NCBI GenBank assembly: GCA_958296405.1
Contig: OY282519.1
Coordinates: 1,968,132 to 2,032,131, forward strand
DNA: 64,000 nucleotides
From: an uncultured Pseudomonadales bacterium
GTDB lineage: Bacteria > Pseudomonadota > Gammaproteobacteria > Pseudomonadales > Azotimanducaceae
Direction of reading: 5' to 3'
How positions within the stretch are numbered: position 1 is the stretch's first letter; every line of letters begins with the position of its first letter. A model generated the notes under the pieces. That model ran no database searches. It worked only from the letters and a program-made list of their open reading frames with translations, and was not told the origin of the DNA. A program made the position numbers and the translations under genes. Shown here in pieces: positions 26,401-34,143 of this stretch.

Positions 26401-29148
26401 TGGCGCTTGCGTGAACTGGTAGGGCGCGGACAAGGAGGCGAGCATGATGGCGAGGTACGACGGCCGCGGAGGGAGGCGGCTGTCGGGACGCCGCTGGACG
26501 GCGGGGACGATGGGGCAGCGGCCTTGGCTGATCGTGTCGACAGCGCGATACGGAGGTTGGGTCGGCTCGATGCCGCCGCTACGACGGGCAAGCCGATGTT
26601 TGAGCGCAACGTCCTCGACATTCTGAAGCCGATGTTGCGGCTGTTCCCACCGATGGGCAGCGGAGCAAGTTCGGCGTACTGGAGTGTGGTAGGCCACCGG
26701 GGCGAGTTCATGAAAGTCGTGGTTCGAGTGGCCGAGCAGTGTGGCGGGGGCGTTCCGCAGAGACTGGCGGCGGCGGTTGAGCGGTGCTTCTTGGATCGGC
26801 CGGACGCGTGGCCGCTGTCGCTGCGGCTCCAAGTCGGGGAAGGACTGCTTTCCGCGTCGGCAAGCGTGGGGTGGTATCGACAAACGTTGGAGGCGTACGA
26901 GAACGCAGCGTTGCGAGAGGACGTGTACAGACGCTTGAGCGCGCTGGCCGATGTCGCGCACTGCTATCTGGGAATCAACGAGGTGGAGAAGGCTCAGGCC
27001 AAAGCGATGGCGCTCTTGTCCATGTCGCACGTTGTCGGCTACCGGAAGGATTATCAATTCGAGGTGTGGGTCGCGTGGTTGGGACGCGCGCTGGAGAGTG
27101 AAGGGGGTGGCAGGTTCGTCGTCGACGCGGCGTGGCTCGCTCGGGTTTTGAGCGCGGCAAACCCGATGACGGAGGGTGCGCCAGCCCGCAGTGCTGCCAG
27201 TCTGGCGGCAGCGGTGGTAAGTGCGGACCCAAGCGCTGCGGTGCGCATTTTCGAGTACTTGGTCCGGCAAGGCGAAGTTGGACACATGGATGCACTGGCG
27301 GAGTTGGCGAGCGCATTGGTGACAAGAGCCGGCGAGGAAAGAGACTGGACGGCGGTTGAGACAGCGTCGGATTTGGTGGCGGAAGTGGTGGCTCCTGCTG
27401 CGAGTGGGTGCTATCCGAAACTTGGACAAGCGGTAGTGGCAGCGGCGCGGGGATGCGCCGGACCGGTGAAGGCGCGGGAACTTGCGAAGTCGATAGGGCA
27501 GCGCACGGACATCCGCGCTCTGCCGACGACCCGAGAGGGGTGGCGTCGAAGCGTCGAATTGGAATCGCCCGGCGACAGTGCAAGGATGCACGACCGTCCC
27601 GAGATCGAGGAGGAAGCGCTCCAATTGGAGGGGGGCTTGACGATTGACGCCCACCGTGTGTCGGAGCAGGTTGCTGATGTCGACGACATCGTGTCCCTGC
27701 GTAGCCGCGAATCGCCGGATTCGCAGTTCTTGTGGAAGGGGCTGGTGGAACGCTACGCGCAGAGCGCGAACGACATCAGCAGGATAGCAGCAGGATTCGC
27801 GGGTGGGTCCGAAAGGGAATCCGATGTGCTGCTTTCGCTTGCTCTCTCGGCGGAACGATGTGGCGACTCTGAAATGGCGTCGTCGCTCGCAATTCGGGCA
27901 CTGGCGGGGGCGAGACCCGCGTCCTGGTCTCGTTGGTGGGGAGGAACCCGGGTCGAGGCTGCGGCTTTGGCGTGTAGGACTGGCGGTCGGCAAGCGCTGG
28001 TCGCGGCTTGCCGTGATTTGGCTCGGCAGGTGTCGAGCGATCGGTCAGTTGGGAGTCTCCTGATCCACGAGTTGGACAACGTGGTACACGCGCTTGAGGC
28101 TGAGCATGACTGGGCGAGTACTTGGTGCGAAGTCCGGGAGTACATTGAAGGCATGGCACAGGGGCTGGAGCTGCCTGATCCAGACGTGTTGGCCGACAAG
28201 GGCTGCCTTTGGTGGCTTGGCGCGGGCAAATCGCCGCCGGGTGTCGGGTGTTCTCGGTTGGGTCCAGGTGAAGCCGTTGCGGAGTTGGGGGCCCGGCACT
28301 TGTCCCACCCAACGTCGATGATCCGCGACGGCGCTATCGCCCTCGTCGCGCGGGCGTTGAGCAGGGGGAGTGATGACATGGCGTCCGCGCTGTCACGGTT
28401 CGCGGACCGCGCTGAAACCGACGACATGCTCGAAGCGGCGGGTCGTGCGCTGGCAGCTGCCCGGCGCAGGTGTGGGGCCGGCGTTCCGACGGTACTGAGC
28501 AAGTTTGATCGGGGTTTAGCGAATCACGCAAGCGAGGTTCTGCGCGAGCTCAGTGCCGTTGATCCCGTACGACGATTCCGCCCCTTGTCGCCCCTCTACC
28601 AGATGACGATGCCGCCGCTTTTACCCCGGTTCGATGGTGAAGACGCAGTGTACCTAGAGCCCTACGTGGGGCGTTACAAAGCGTTGGCGGAGTTGTGCGA
28701 GTTGGATGTCCACGCGGTAATGGGTGTGGCGGAGAGACATGCGCGCGCAGCGCTCTCATCCTTGCCCAACTCCAAAACCGTCGGCAGCGCCCTGCTGTCG
28801 GTGGGTTTGAATCACTTGTACAGAAATGAGGAAGTCATGGCTTCGCGGGCTGCATTTGGGCGTGTGGTTGCAGACCTGCGCGACGCGGGGGAACTCGATG
28901 TGATGCCAGCTTGGGTACGTCATGTGGTTCGCACGGTGGACATCGGGCTTTTGGCGGAGGAACCCGAGGCTCGTCCCGAGGTCGTGCCCGTAGCTCCGAA
29001 AGCGGGACACGATCAGACTTTGACCCGGTGGCTCGATGGGGTCGAGACGAGACTTGACGAGTGTGTTGGTGCGTCCGTCAAGGGGGGGGCTGACGCTACT
29101 GGGGGCAGTTGTCCGGTTGACGGTGCTGAATTGGCATCACCTCGGTGA
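23500..29148 (+). CDS. Avs-like STAND NTPase with N-terminal nuclease domain
   Basis: About 1,882 residues. GTG 23500 lies 9 bp after GAGG; GTG 23491 is the alternative. Residues ~1-200 look like a Cap4/DUF4297-type PD-(D/E)xK nuclease: ERAALRGYRWQYDHIA, then VDDLVL and DAYQFKS (D...QxK). The NTPase core has Walker A GPPGAGKSS (~residue 287) and Walker B VVVVDGLD (~381), as in STAND ATPases, with a winged-helix-like region after it. The remaining ~1,300 residues are helical and repeat-like, the usual sensor region. This is the architecture of AVAST (Avs) antiphage proteins, where the C-terminus recognises a phage protein and the nuclease kills. Identity as an antiphage gene is inference. The end appears frameshifted at 29082-29089. 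Confidence 0.72.
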   Translation: MKLAPAEGERAALRGYRWQYDHIAARIYDAIWEHEFLQLRLTDPDAGPVDDLVLVRDARVDAYQFKSAGYGGYLTFSKVVGARRRRRSSEGSSLIGALADGWGCLRGSYANARVHLVAQQMASVSDHLGQGDQRPSPDHFAAFISQVLEPLGRGEKRLDMIGSGWEGAIERMREASGLTAAEFEAFVQSVEFELGAGTGLSEGRSTRSADIRALSDTLHREVSKATSVVELDRAAILRLMNWGGRIGLLSPHVFPVDLDTYEPLTEAVRQAEEAIAGHDSGYVAVVGPPGAGKSSLLTQALTGSDDRVLRYYAYVPGTGVVSTRLTARGFLHDLIVMLGNRRVLPRDPELASDDIDELRRQFADHLDAVGADFKKDRLRTVVVVDGLDHVEREYKGTDSLLGELPRPDALPEGLVFVVGSRTLEPLRPRVRQHLEEREAIVDLQHHRLPPSAIREICRRAPMTSGLAVDLHTRIAELSDGHPLALSYLLNRLRDTSRTSPEETLADAPVYSGDVAAEYREVWTGIEEDPGVVKILAVCSRMRIATTTDWIATWADGDALDRFRRRILYLFRNDRQGLTFFHDSFRQFVVEKTCLGDNRQPDSGHEAAWHARIASISRASLDARFKDEELYHRYRAGDAEEALSLCAQRGFRDQFLRLREPHLILGDIGFGLAMAAERAEIRSLIGLLLALAEVEARNEALDYVDMPGLLFECRLVDEAVRFCSTSSRRSPLAQIYGLAGRLGADGDVEGRRMFDLAEQDGLDDRRRGRVAGQEHDAAVAWAATAPLFRPIDKVIAGVERVAGQDAAMDGRERGSGWRRYVLMMEALVGATVDRGDASGLRLIDSTLLNRIDELTILVAGQEEDSARQALNGKLATLVDLRFQVQLGLLSREDTTAARQNRLPNLRTVLRGMPLRHTTMLDVAEVMVKLGDVSAARRLVDRMPFDESPGLETPRGGERSGVVSNRFRYWRLRELVGRGQGGEHDGEVRRPRREAAVGTPLDGGDDGAAALADRVDSAIRRLGRLDAAATTGKPMFERNVLDILKPMLRLFPPMGSGASSAYWSVVGHRGEFMKVVVRVAEQCGGGVPQRLAAAVERCFLDRPDAWPLSLRLQVGEGLLSASASVGWYRQTLEAYENAALREDVYRRLSALADVAHCYLGINEVEKAQAKAMALLSMSHVVGYRKDYQFEVWVAWLGRALESEGGGRFVVDAAWLARVLSAANPMTEGAPARSAASLAAAVVSADPSAAVRIFEYLVRQGEVGHMDALAELASALVTRAGEERDWTAVETASDLVAEVVAPAASGCYPKLGQAVVAAARGCAGPVKARELAKSIGQRTDIRALPTTREGWRRSVELESPGDSARMHDRPEIEEEALQLEGGLTIDAHRVSEQVADVDDIVSLRSRESPDSQFLWKGLVERYAQSANDISRIAAGFAGGSERESDVLLSLALSAERCGDSEMASSLAIRALAGARPASWSRWWGGTRVEAAALACRTGGRQALVAACRDLARQVSSDRSVGSLLIHELDNVVHALEAEHDWASTWCEVREYIEGMAQGLELPDPDVLADKGCLWWLGAGKSPPGVGCSRLGPGEAVAELGARHLSHPTSMIRDGAIALVARALSRGSDDMASALSRFADRAETDDMLEAAGRALAAARRRCGAGVPTVLSKFDRGLANHASEVLRELSAVDPVRRFRPLSPLYQMTMPPLLPRFDGEDAVYLEPYVGRYKALAELCELDVHAVMGVAERHARAALSSLPNSKTVGSALLSVGLNHLYRNEEVMASRAAFGRVVADLRDAGELDVMPAWVRHVVRTVDIGLLAEEPEARPEVVPVAPKAGHDQTLTRWLDGVETRLDECVGASVKGGADATGGSCPVDGAELASPR
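29082..29089 (+). repeat. G8 homopolymer at probable frameshift
   Basis: Eight consecutive G bases. With one G fewer, the giant gene reads on past its stop at 29148 into a coherent frame ending at 29653. It may be a sequencing error, an inactivating mutation or a phase-variable tract. Confidence 0.55.
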
Positions 29149-29149
29149 G

Positions 29150-29653
29150 GTGTACCGGTGTGGGACGATCACGGGGTCGGAGCCAGATGGTGCCATGTCA
29201 TTCGTGCGACACAGATGGCCGCTCACGCGTGAGGAGGCCGCTGGAGGTTGGGAGGCGGAACAGCCGGATTCGGGGCAGCCCTTGATCATCAAGAATGACG
29301 GATCCAGCTTCCAGCAGTACCAATCAGACTGGCTAGCGTTCGATCCGCGCGTCGCCGCCTCGCTGGGGTGGATGCGAGATCTCAGTCAGCCGGGGAGGTG
29401 GCGGGACACGAAGGGAAACATGATGGTCAAGTCCGTTTGGTGGATCGACGGCTGGTGGGGGCATGGGGAGCGGTCATTCAATGACACGGAGGCCATCGGT
29501 TATGGCGTGATTGCGACCAACGCGGGCTTGCAGGGCATCTTGAGTGGGGTTGGTGCAGTTACGCGGAAGTTTGATCTGCGCCGCAATGGCCGGGATCAGG
29601 GCGCGGTAGGGGAGACGCACTCTGCGTCTGCGCATCGATCGCTCCCGGCTTGA
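29150..29653 (+). pseudogene. Probable 3' continuation of the Avs-like gene
   Basis: A reading frame, offset by one base from the giant gene, that is open from before the stop at 29148. Across the stop it reads LTVLNWHHLGEVYRCGTITG, then LTREEAAGGWEAEQPDSG, SDWLAFDPRVAASLGW and VKSVWWIDGWWGHGERSFND. The tryptophan-rich sequence is unlikely by chance. It could be a separate gene starting at GTG 29150 or ATG 29195, but the smooth upstream coding favours a frameshifted C-terminal ~170 residues. The final ~30 residues run into IstB-derived DNA and probably do not belong to it. Confidence 0.5.
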
Positions 29654-29765
29654 GTCACTCTCTGCGGCGCTGATCGACCGGCTGCTACACCACTGCCACA
29701 TCGTCAACATCCGCGGCAACAGCTATCACAGGCGGGCGCACCGGGATCTGCTGCCCAGCGGCCGG
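29613..29765 (+). pseudogene. IstB (IS21-type helper ATPase) C-terminal remnant
   Basis: A translated segment reads SLSAALIDRLLHHCHIVNIR then GNSY, matching the C-terminal helix and strand of IstB/DnaC-like IS21 helper ATPases (ALLDRLLHHCHIVxxxGxSYR). Only the last ~45 residues remain; no IstA and no IS21 ends are seen. It lies just inside the right island boundary. Confidence 0.6.
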
Positions 29766-29779
29766 TCCGAGGAGGCCGA

Positions 29780-29799
29780 CCGCTCCGCCATACATTTCC
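29780..29799 (+). repeat. Right attachment repeat (attR)
   Basis: Exact 20-bp copy of the tRNA-Asp 3' end found at 22784-22803. It marks the right boundary of the island. The DNA beyond it is probably what originally followed tRNA-Asp. Confidence 0.8.
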
Positions 29800-30015
29800 A
29801 TGACATATTGATTTTGTGGTCGTTACAAGCGCATCTTGTGCTTGTGTGGGTTCGTCTTGGTGTTTGCGCTTCCCGCGCAAGTGGCGCCGGCAGAGCACTT
29901 CGCGCCGATGTTCCCGGCGGCGGTTGGGGGGCGGGGTGGCCAGCCTCCTTGCCAACACGCGGGACTGGCGCTTGCGGTTCTTCATCAGAGTTTCCGAAGT
30001 GAAGGGTTGACCGCG

Positions 30016-31656
30016 GTGGATCGAGTGCTCGCCGACAGGACGGGCAGCGCGTTGTGGCGATGGACGGACATCGTGCTCCTCGCCGCGGCAACCTTACTGG
30101 GCGCGGCTCTCGTGCTCCTGCGGCTGGCCCGCTACGGACCGGGGATGTGGTCGGATGCGGTCAACTACATCACCGTGGCCCGCAATCTCTTGGCGGGCGA
30201 CGGCTTTGTCGATTTGTTTGGCCCTTTCGTGTCTTGGCCGCCGCTGTGGCCGGCGATGCTTGCTTTGGGGGGAGGGCTGTTCGGGCTGGACCCCTACGCC
30301 TTCGCCGGGCCGCTTAACTCCGTCATCTTCGGGCTGACCGTTCTGGTCGTGGGTTCGTGGCTGTGGCGCCATCTGCACTCCCGGTTCCTGTGGCTCTGGG
30401 GCTGCTTCTCGATCGCGCTCGCCCTGCCGCTCACCGAAATGGCGTCCCACGCCATGAGCGAGTCTGCCTTCATTCTGTTCGTGACGCTCGCGCTGACGCA
30501 GACCGCCGAGCATCTGCGCGGCGGTGGACGCGCTTCCCTGATCTTGGCTGCGGCGTTCGGCGCGCTGGCCTGCCTGACCCGTTACATGGGCGCCTCGCTG
30601 GTCTTGGCGACGGTCCCCATGCTGCTTGCGGCGCGGGTTGCGCCGCGGGAGAAGATGAAGCGCATCGCCCTCTATGCGCTGATTGCCGGGGCGCCGGTGG
30701 GTCTGTGGATGCTGCGGAACTTTCTGGTTGCCGGATCCGTGTCGGGTGAAAGGGACTGGGCCCTCTACTCAATGCGCTTCGTCGTGGACGAGGCTTTGCG
30801 GCTCGCGGTTGAGGACTGGTGGCTCGCCGGGTTGACGGCCCCGGTCCTGCTGGCGCTTGCGATGGCGGCCGGCCATGCGCTCGCGACGTTGGCCGGCCAA
30901 GCGTTCCGCCGTCGCTCGGACCGGAGCGGCGCTCCGACTGCTTCAGATGTTGCTTGGCTTCCGCTGCGCGTGTTCGGCGGCTTCGCGCTCGCGTACCTGA
31001 CGCTGCTCGTCGCCGCGATGATGTCAGGAGGAACTTGGCATGGATTGGAGTGGAGATTCCTCACTCCGGTGTACGTTCCACTCCTGATCACGGCGTTGCT
31101 GCTGATGGACGGCGCCTTGCGCCACGCACGGAGGGCGGGCGCCGCGGGGAATCGTTCCGCGCCTGCGTGGCGTCATGAAATGGCAGGGAAGGGGGCGAAG
31201 GCCCTTGCGCCCGTCCTGATGCTTGGCGCTGTCCTGCAGGTAGCTTGGCTGGTTGTGCTGCAGGAACGCGGGATGCAGCGCTGGAATGCCGGTGCGCCAC
31301 ATGGGTACGCCGCACCGCGGTGGAGGATGTCGGAGAGCATGCAGCACTTTCGGGAGGCGGCTCTGACAGGCACAGTCCTGAGCAATGCCAGGCTCGCCGC
31401 GAGCTTGCACGCCGACGGTCCGCGCACCATTGGCAACTTACCATGTGAACCGCATCATCTTGAGTCTGCGCTGATGAACGGGCTTGGCCGCGGAGAAGTG
31501 CATGTCCTCCATTTCCGTGACGGGGAAGGGAGAGGATGCTCTCAGCAGCAGGAGGACGATCTGCGGAGCGCCCTGTCCCGCGAGCCGCTGCTGGAGCTGG
31601 TGGCGGACTGGGCGGACGGCAAGCTGTATCGCCTGCGCCAAGGGATCCTAGTGTAG
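30016..31656 (+). CDS. GT-C-like membrane glycosyltransferase, truncated by IS630
   Basis: 546 residues as it stands. GTG 30016 is chosen for the GAAGGG site 9 bp upstream; TTG 30007 or starts up to 29836 are possible. About ten membrane segments are seen, with an acidic motif after the first helix (GPGMWSDAVNYITVARNLL) in the place of the catalytic Asp of GT39/GT83-like polyprenyl-sugar transferases. The last residues (V, stop) come from the IS630 end at 31651. Before insertion the frame continued at 32853 for another 330 codons. The membrane domain looks whole, so partial function is conceivable. Confidence 0.65.
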   Translation: MDRVLADRTGSALWRWTDIVLLAAATLLGAALVLLRLARYGPGMWSDAVNYITVARNLLAGDGFVDLFGPFVSWPPLWPAMLALGGGLFGLDPYAFAGPLNSVIFGLTVLVVGSWLWRHLHSRFLWLWGCFSIALALPLTEMASHAMSESAFILFVTLALTQTAEHLRGGGRASLILAAAFGALACLTRYMGASLVLATVPMLLAARVAPREKMKRIALYALIAGAPVGLWMLRNFLVAGSVSGERDWALYSMRFVVDEALRLAVEDWWLAGLTAPVLLALAMAAGHALATLAGQAFRRRSDRSGAPTASDVAWLPLRVFGGFALAYLTLLVAAMMSGGTWHGLEWRFLTPVYVPLLITALLLMDGALRHARRAGAAGNRSAPAWRHEMAGKGAKALAPVLMLGAVLQVAWLVVLQERGMQRWNAGAPHGYAAPRWRMSESMQHFREAALTGTVLSNARLAASLHADGPRTIGNLPCEPHHLESALMNGLGRGEVHVLHFRDGEGRGCSQQQEDDLRSALSREPLLELVADWADGKLYRLRQGILV

Positions 31657-31681
31657 TGTCGCAAGCAAACCATTGATTACG
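31651..31681 (+). repeat. IS630 left inverted repeat
   Basis: Left terminal repeat, about 25 of 31 positions matching the right end. Its first bases supply the V-stop that truncates the host gene. Confidence 0.85.
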
Positions 31682-31732
31682 CTCGGGCGGTTGTGTCAGG
31701 ATGCGGTCGGCAAGGTTTTGGGGAGCGAGGGC

Positions 31733-32824
31733 ATGCGGGCAGCGCCGAGGATAGAGGTGCCGGAAGGGGATCGGGAGAAGCTTGAGCGGTGGTCGTCGTC
31801 GCGCAGCGCATCGGTTCGGCTGCGGGAACGGGCGCTGATCGTGCTGAAGGCGTCGGAGGGGATGACGAACAAGGAGATCGCGGCGGAGCTGGGAGCGGAA
31901 GCGAACAAGGTGGGGCGCTGGCGCCGGCGGTACGCGGAGGAGGGCTTGGCGGGGATCGCGAAGGAACGGGCGCGTGGCGGCAACCAGGGCGGCCGGAGCG
32001 ACGCGGAGCGGGCGGCGCTGCGCAGCCGGATCGTGGAGGCGACGACGACGCGGCTGCCGAAGGACGCGACGCAGTGGTCGTGCCGGTCGATGGCGCGGGA
32101 GACGGGGGCGTCGCGGGACTTCGTGAGCCGGACATGGCGGGCGCGCGGCCTGAAGCCGCACCTGTCGCGGACCTTCAAGCTGAGCAGCGACCCGCGCTTC
32201 GAGGAGAAGCTGCGCGACGTGGTGGGCCTGTACTTGGATCCGCCGGAGAACGCGGCGGTGTTCAGCTTCGACGAGAAGAGCTCGATCCAGGCGCTGGACC
32301 GGACGCAGCCGGGGCTGCCGATGAAGAAGGGGCGCTGCGGGACCGCGACGCACGACTACAAGCGGCACGGCACGACGTCGCTGTTCGCGGCGCTGAACCT
32401 GGCGTCGGGCGAGGTGGTCGGCCGGTCCTTCCGCCGCCACCGCCACCAAGAGGTGCTGCGCTTCCTGCGCGAGGTGGAGAGGGCGGCGCCGCCAGAGCAA
32501 GACATCCACATCGTCCTCGACAACTACGCCACCCACAAGCACGAGAAGGTGAGGAAGTGGGTGGAGCGGAAGAAGCGCGTCCACCTCCACTTCACGCCCA
32601 CCAGCGCGTCGTGGCTGAACCTCGTGGAGCGCTTCTTCGCGCGGCTGACCGAGCAGCGCCTGCGGCGCGGCGCGTTCACCTCGGTGTGCCATCTGGAGAA
32701 GAGCCTCCGGCAGTACTTGGACGCCTGCAACGAGAACCCGCGGCCGCTGGTCTGGACGAAGTCGGCCGAAGAGATCCTCGACAAGGTCGGGCGCGCGCGG
32801 GCGAGCTTGGCAGCAGAGACTTAA
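31733..32824 (+). CDS. IS630-family transposase
   Basis: 363 residues from the ATG at 31733 (MRAAPRIEVPEGDREKL); the frame is also open from 31673. An N-terminal helix-turn-helix (MTNKEIAAELGAEANKVGRW) is followed by a DDE catalytic domain: FSFDEKS (first Asp), IVLDNYATHK (second Asp) and WLNLVERFFARLTEQ (Glu). All catalytic residues and both IS ends are present, so the copy may be active. No frameshift is seen, unlike IS630 subgroups that need one. Confidence 0.92.
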   Translation: MRAAPRIEVPEGDREKLERWSSSRSASVRLRERALIVLKASEGMTNKEIAAELGAEANKVGRWRRRYAEEGLAGIAKERARGGNQGGRSDAERAALRSRIVEATTTRLPKDATQWSCRSMARETGASRDFVSRTWRARGLKPHLSRTFKLSSDPRFEEKLRDVVGLYLDPPENAAVFSFDEKSSIQALDRTQPGLPMKKGRCGTATHDYKRHGTTSLFAALNLASGEVVGRSFRRHRHQEVLRFLREVERAAPPEQDIHIVLDNYATHKHEKVRKWVERKKRVHLHFTPTSASWLNLVERFFARLTEQRLRRGAFTSVCHLEKSLRQYLDACNENPRPLVWTKSAEEILDKVGRARASLAAET

Positions 32825-32850
32825 TCAACGCTATGTTGGCGACACTACAC
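32820..32850 (-). repeat. IS630 right inverted repeat
   Basis: Right terminal repeat, ending at the TA duplication 32851-32852. It overlaps the last codons of the transposase gene. Confidence 0.85.
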
Positions 32851-32852
32851 TA

Positions 32853-33845
32853 GGAGTCCCGGCCCCGCCGCTCGTCATGGTCAGCGGTTCCGACCCTCCG
32901 GTGGTGGACATGCCGTTACGCGCTGGTCTGGACAGGCGCCGCGGCCGGCGGCTGCCTGGGGAAAGTTGGCGGTGGGAGAGAACTGGCTCCGATGGCTGGA
33001 CGAGCATCCCGGCCAAGAAACGGCGCAGCTTCGAGTACATCCCCACGGTTTACGACATCGGGCGTCGTCTGCGCGCTTCGGTGTACTACGGAGACCAGTT
33101 CGGCAACCGCGTGAAGGCAGTGACGGAGCCATCCGAACCGGTGAAACCGGCGGCTTGGGGGCGCATCCTTCGCTCCAGATACGATGTTTACCTTTACGGA
33201 AACAGGCTGACCTATGTGAACCGGAGCTGCAAATGGGAAGACGAGTACGGCTCGCGGTTCCCGTTGGCCGTCTATTCGCGGGATTCCGAAAGTGGAACGC
33301 ACGAACGCGCTGCGCTGGATTTCAAATGGCATGTGAAGGCTTGGCGGAACAACGGCGTCTGCGTCGTCGAGCGTCAGCTTCCCGACAAAGACATCGTCGG
33401 CATCCAAACTGGACAGGTGGACAGCCGTGGGAACCGCCTTTGGGAAGCGGAGCACTGGTTCGAGGAGAGCCGGCGATGGTTGGACGGCCATTTGTCGTCG
33501 GCAACTTCCGGCGAGCCGGCGGCCCGCGGTGTCTTCGACGTCTATCTGGGCCTCGGCGCCGAAAGCCTGATCTTCGTCAAGGCCCCATGCGCCCACGCCG
33601 ACACGGAGGCGATGTTCTCTCTGCACCTGATGCCTGCTGATCAGGATGATCTGCCGGAAGAGCGCAAGCGACACGGCTTCGACAACCTAGACTTCGCTTT
33701 CGACGCGCACGGCGGTAGATTCGACGGCAATTGCTTAGCGACAGTCCCTCTCCCGGAATACGGCATCTCCGAAATCAGGACCGGCCAGTACATGCCTGTG
33801 GATGGCGGTTTCCGCAAGATCTGGGAAGTGGAGTTTCGCCGATGA
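32853..33845 (+). pseudogene. Detached C-terminal part of IS630-split glycosyltransferase
   Basis: 330 codons in the same frame as the upstream fragment once the IS and one TA are removed (CTA-GGA-GTC...). It begins with an Ig-like linker domain (SWRWERTGSDGWTSIP, YIPTVYDIGRRLRASVYYGD). Two copies of a ~100-residue domain follow. Copy 1 runs YDVYLYGNRLTYVNRSC to IQTGQ...LWEAEHWF; copy 2 runs FDVYLGLGAESLIFVKAPC to IRTGQ...IWEVEFRR. The same domain ends the glycosyltransferase at 9838-11805. An ATG at 32877 could allow separate translation, but no ribosome site supports it. Confidence 0.7.
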
Positions 33846-34143
33846 CGAAGACGGTCAATCACTTTGAATGCACGAATGCGGATGCCTGCCGAACCAATGC
33901 TCGACGGAGCGCGCTCCGCCACTCTCCATAGCCGCAATCCTGTGAGTGTCTGTTGAACCATTCAACGCGGATGGCAGGGGAGGCCAGTGGATGTTGGTGG
34001 GCTTGCCTGGAGCGTTTTATCTTGCGGAATCAATGGATTGCGGGCAGGGCCGGAGTCGTGCGGACAGGGGCGACATTGGCGGACGCGGGATTTTCCGCTG
34101 AGCGGACACCCGCGCGTCGTTGGCCCGGAGCGCCCTTGAGTTC
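33846..34143. other. Intergenic, nothing recognised
   Basis: Roughly 300 bp between the split glycosyltransferase end and the outer-membrane protein end. No gene, RNA or clear terminator is seen. A GACAGGGGCGACAT string at 34063-34076 also occurs at 23187-23200 in the island's left arm; its meaning is unknown. Confidence 0.4.

Larger units (their letters stand above)
22804..29799. mobile_element. tRNA-Asp-borne genomic island, ~7 kb
   Basis: The segment between the end of tRNA-Asp and the second copy of the 20-bp repeat. It contains one giant Avs-like gene, its probable frameshifted 3' end, an undefined left arm and an IstB remnant. No integrase gene is recognisable, so the element is either decayed, mobilised in trans, or a remnant of a larger island. 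Insertion at a tRNA 3' end with flanking repeats is the hallmark of tyrosine-recombinase integration. Confidence 0.7.
31651..32850 (+). mobile_element. IS630-family insertion sequence, intact, 1,200 bp
   Basis: Bounded by ~31-bp imperfect terminal inverted repeats (first 12 bases, GTGTAGTGTCGC, identical) and flanked by TA dinucleotides at 31649-31650 and 32851-32852, the target duplication typical of IS630/Tc1 elements. One intact transposase gene fills it. It interrupts a membrane glycosyltransferase gene. Confidence 0.93.

Noticed and set aside
29808..30002. Small gene between attR and the glycosyltransferase
   Set aside because: It is a continuation of the IstB-remnant frame across attR into the leader of the glycosyltransferase; no ribosome site or recognisable protein.
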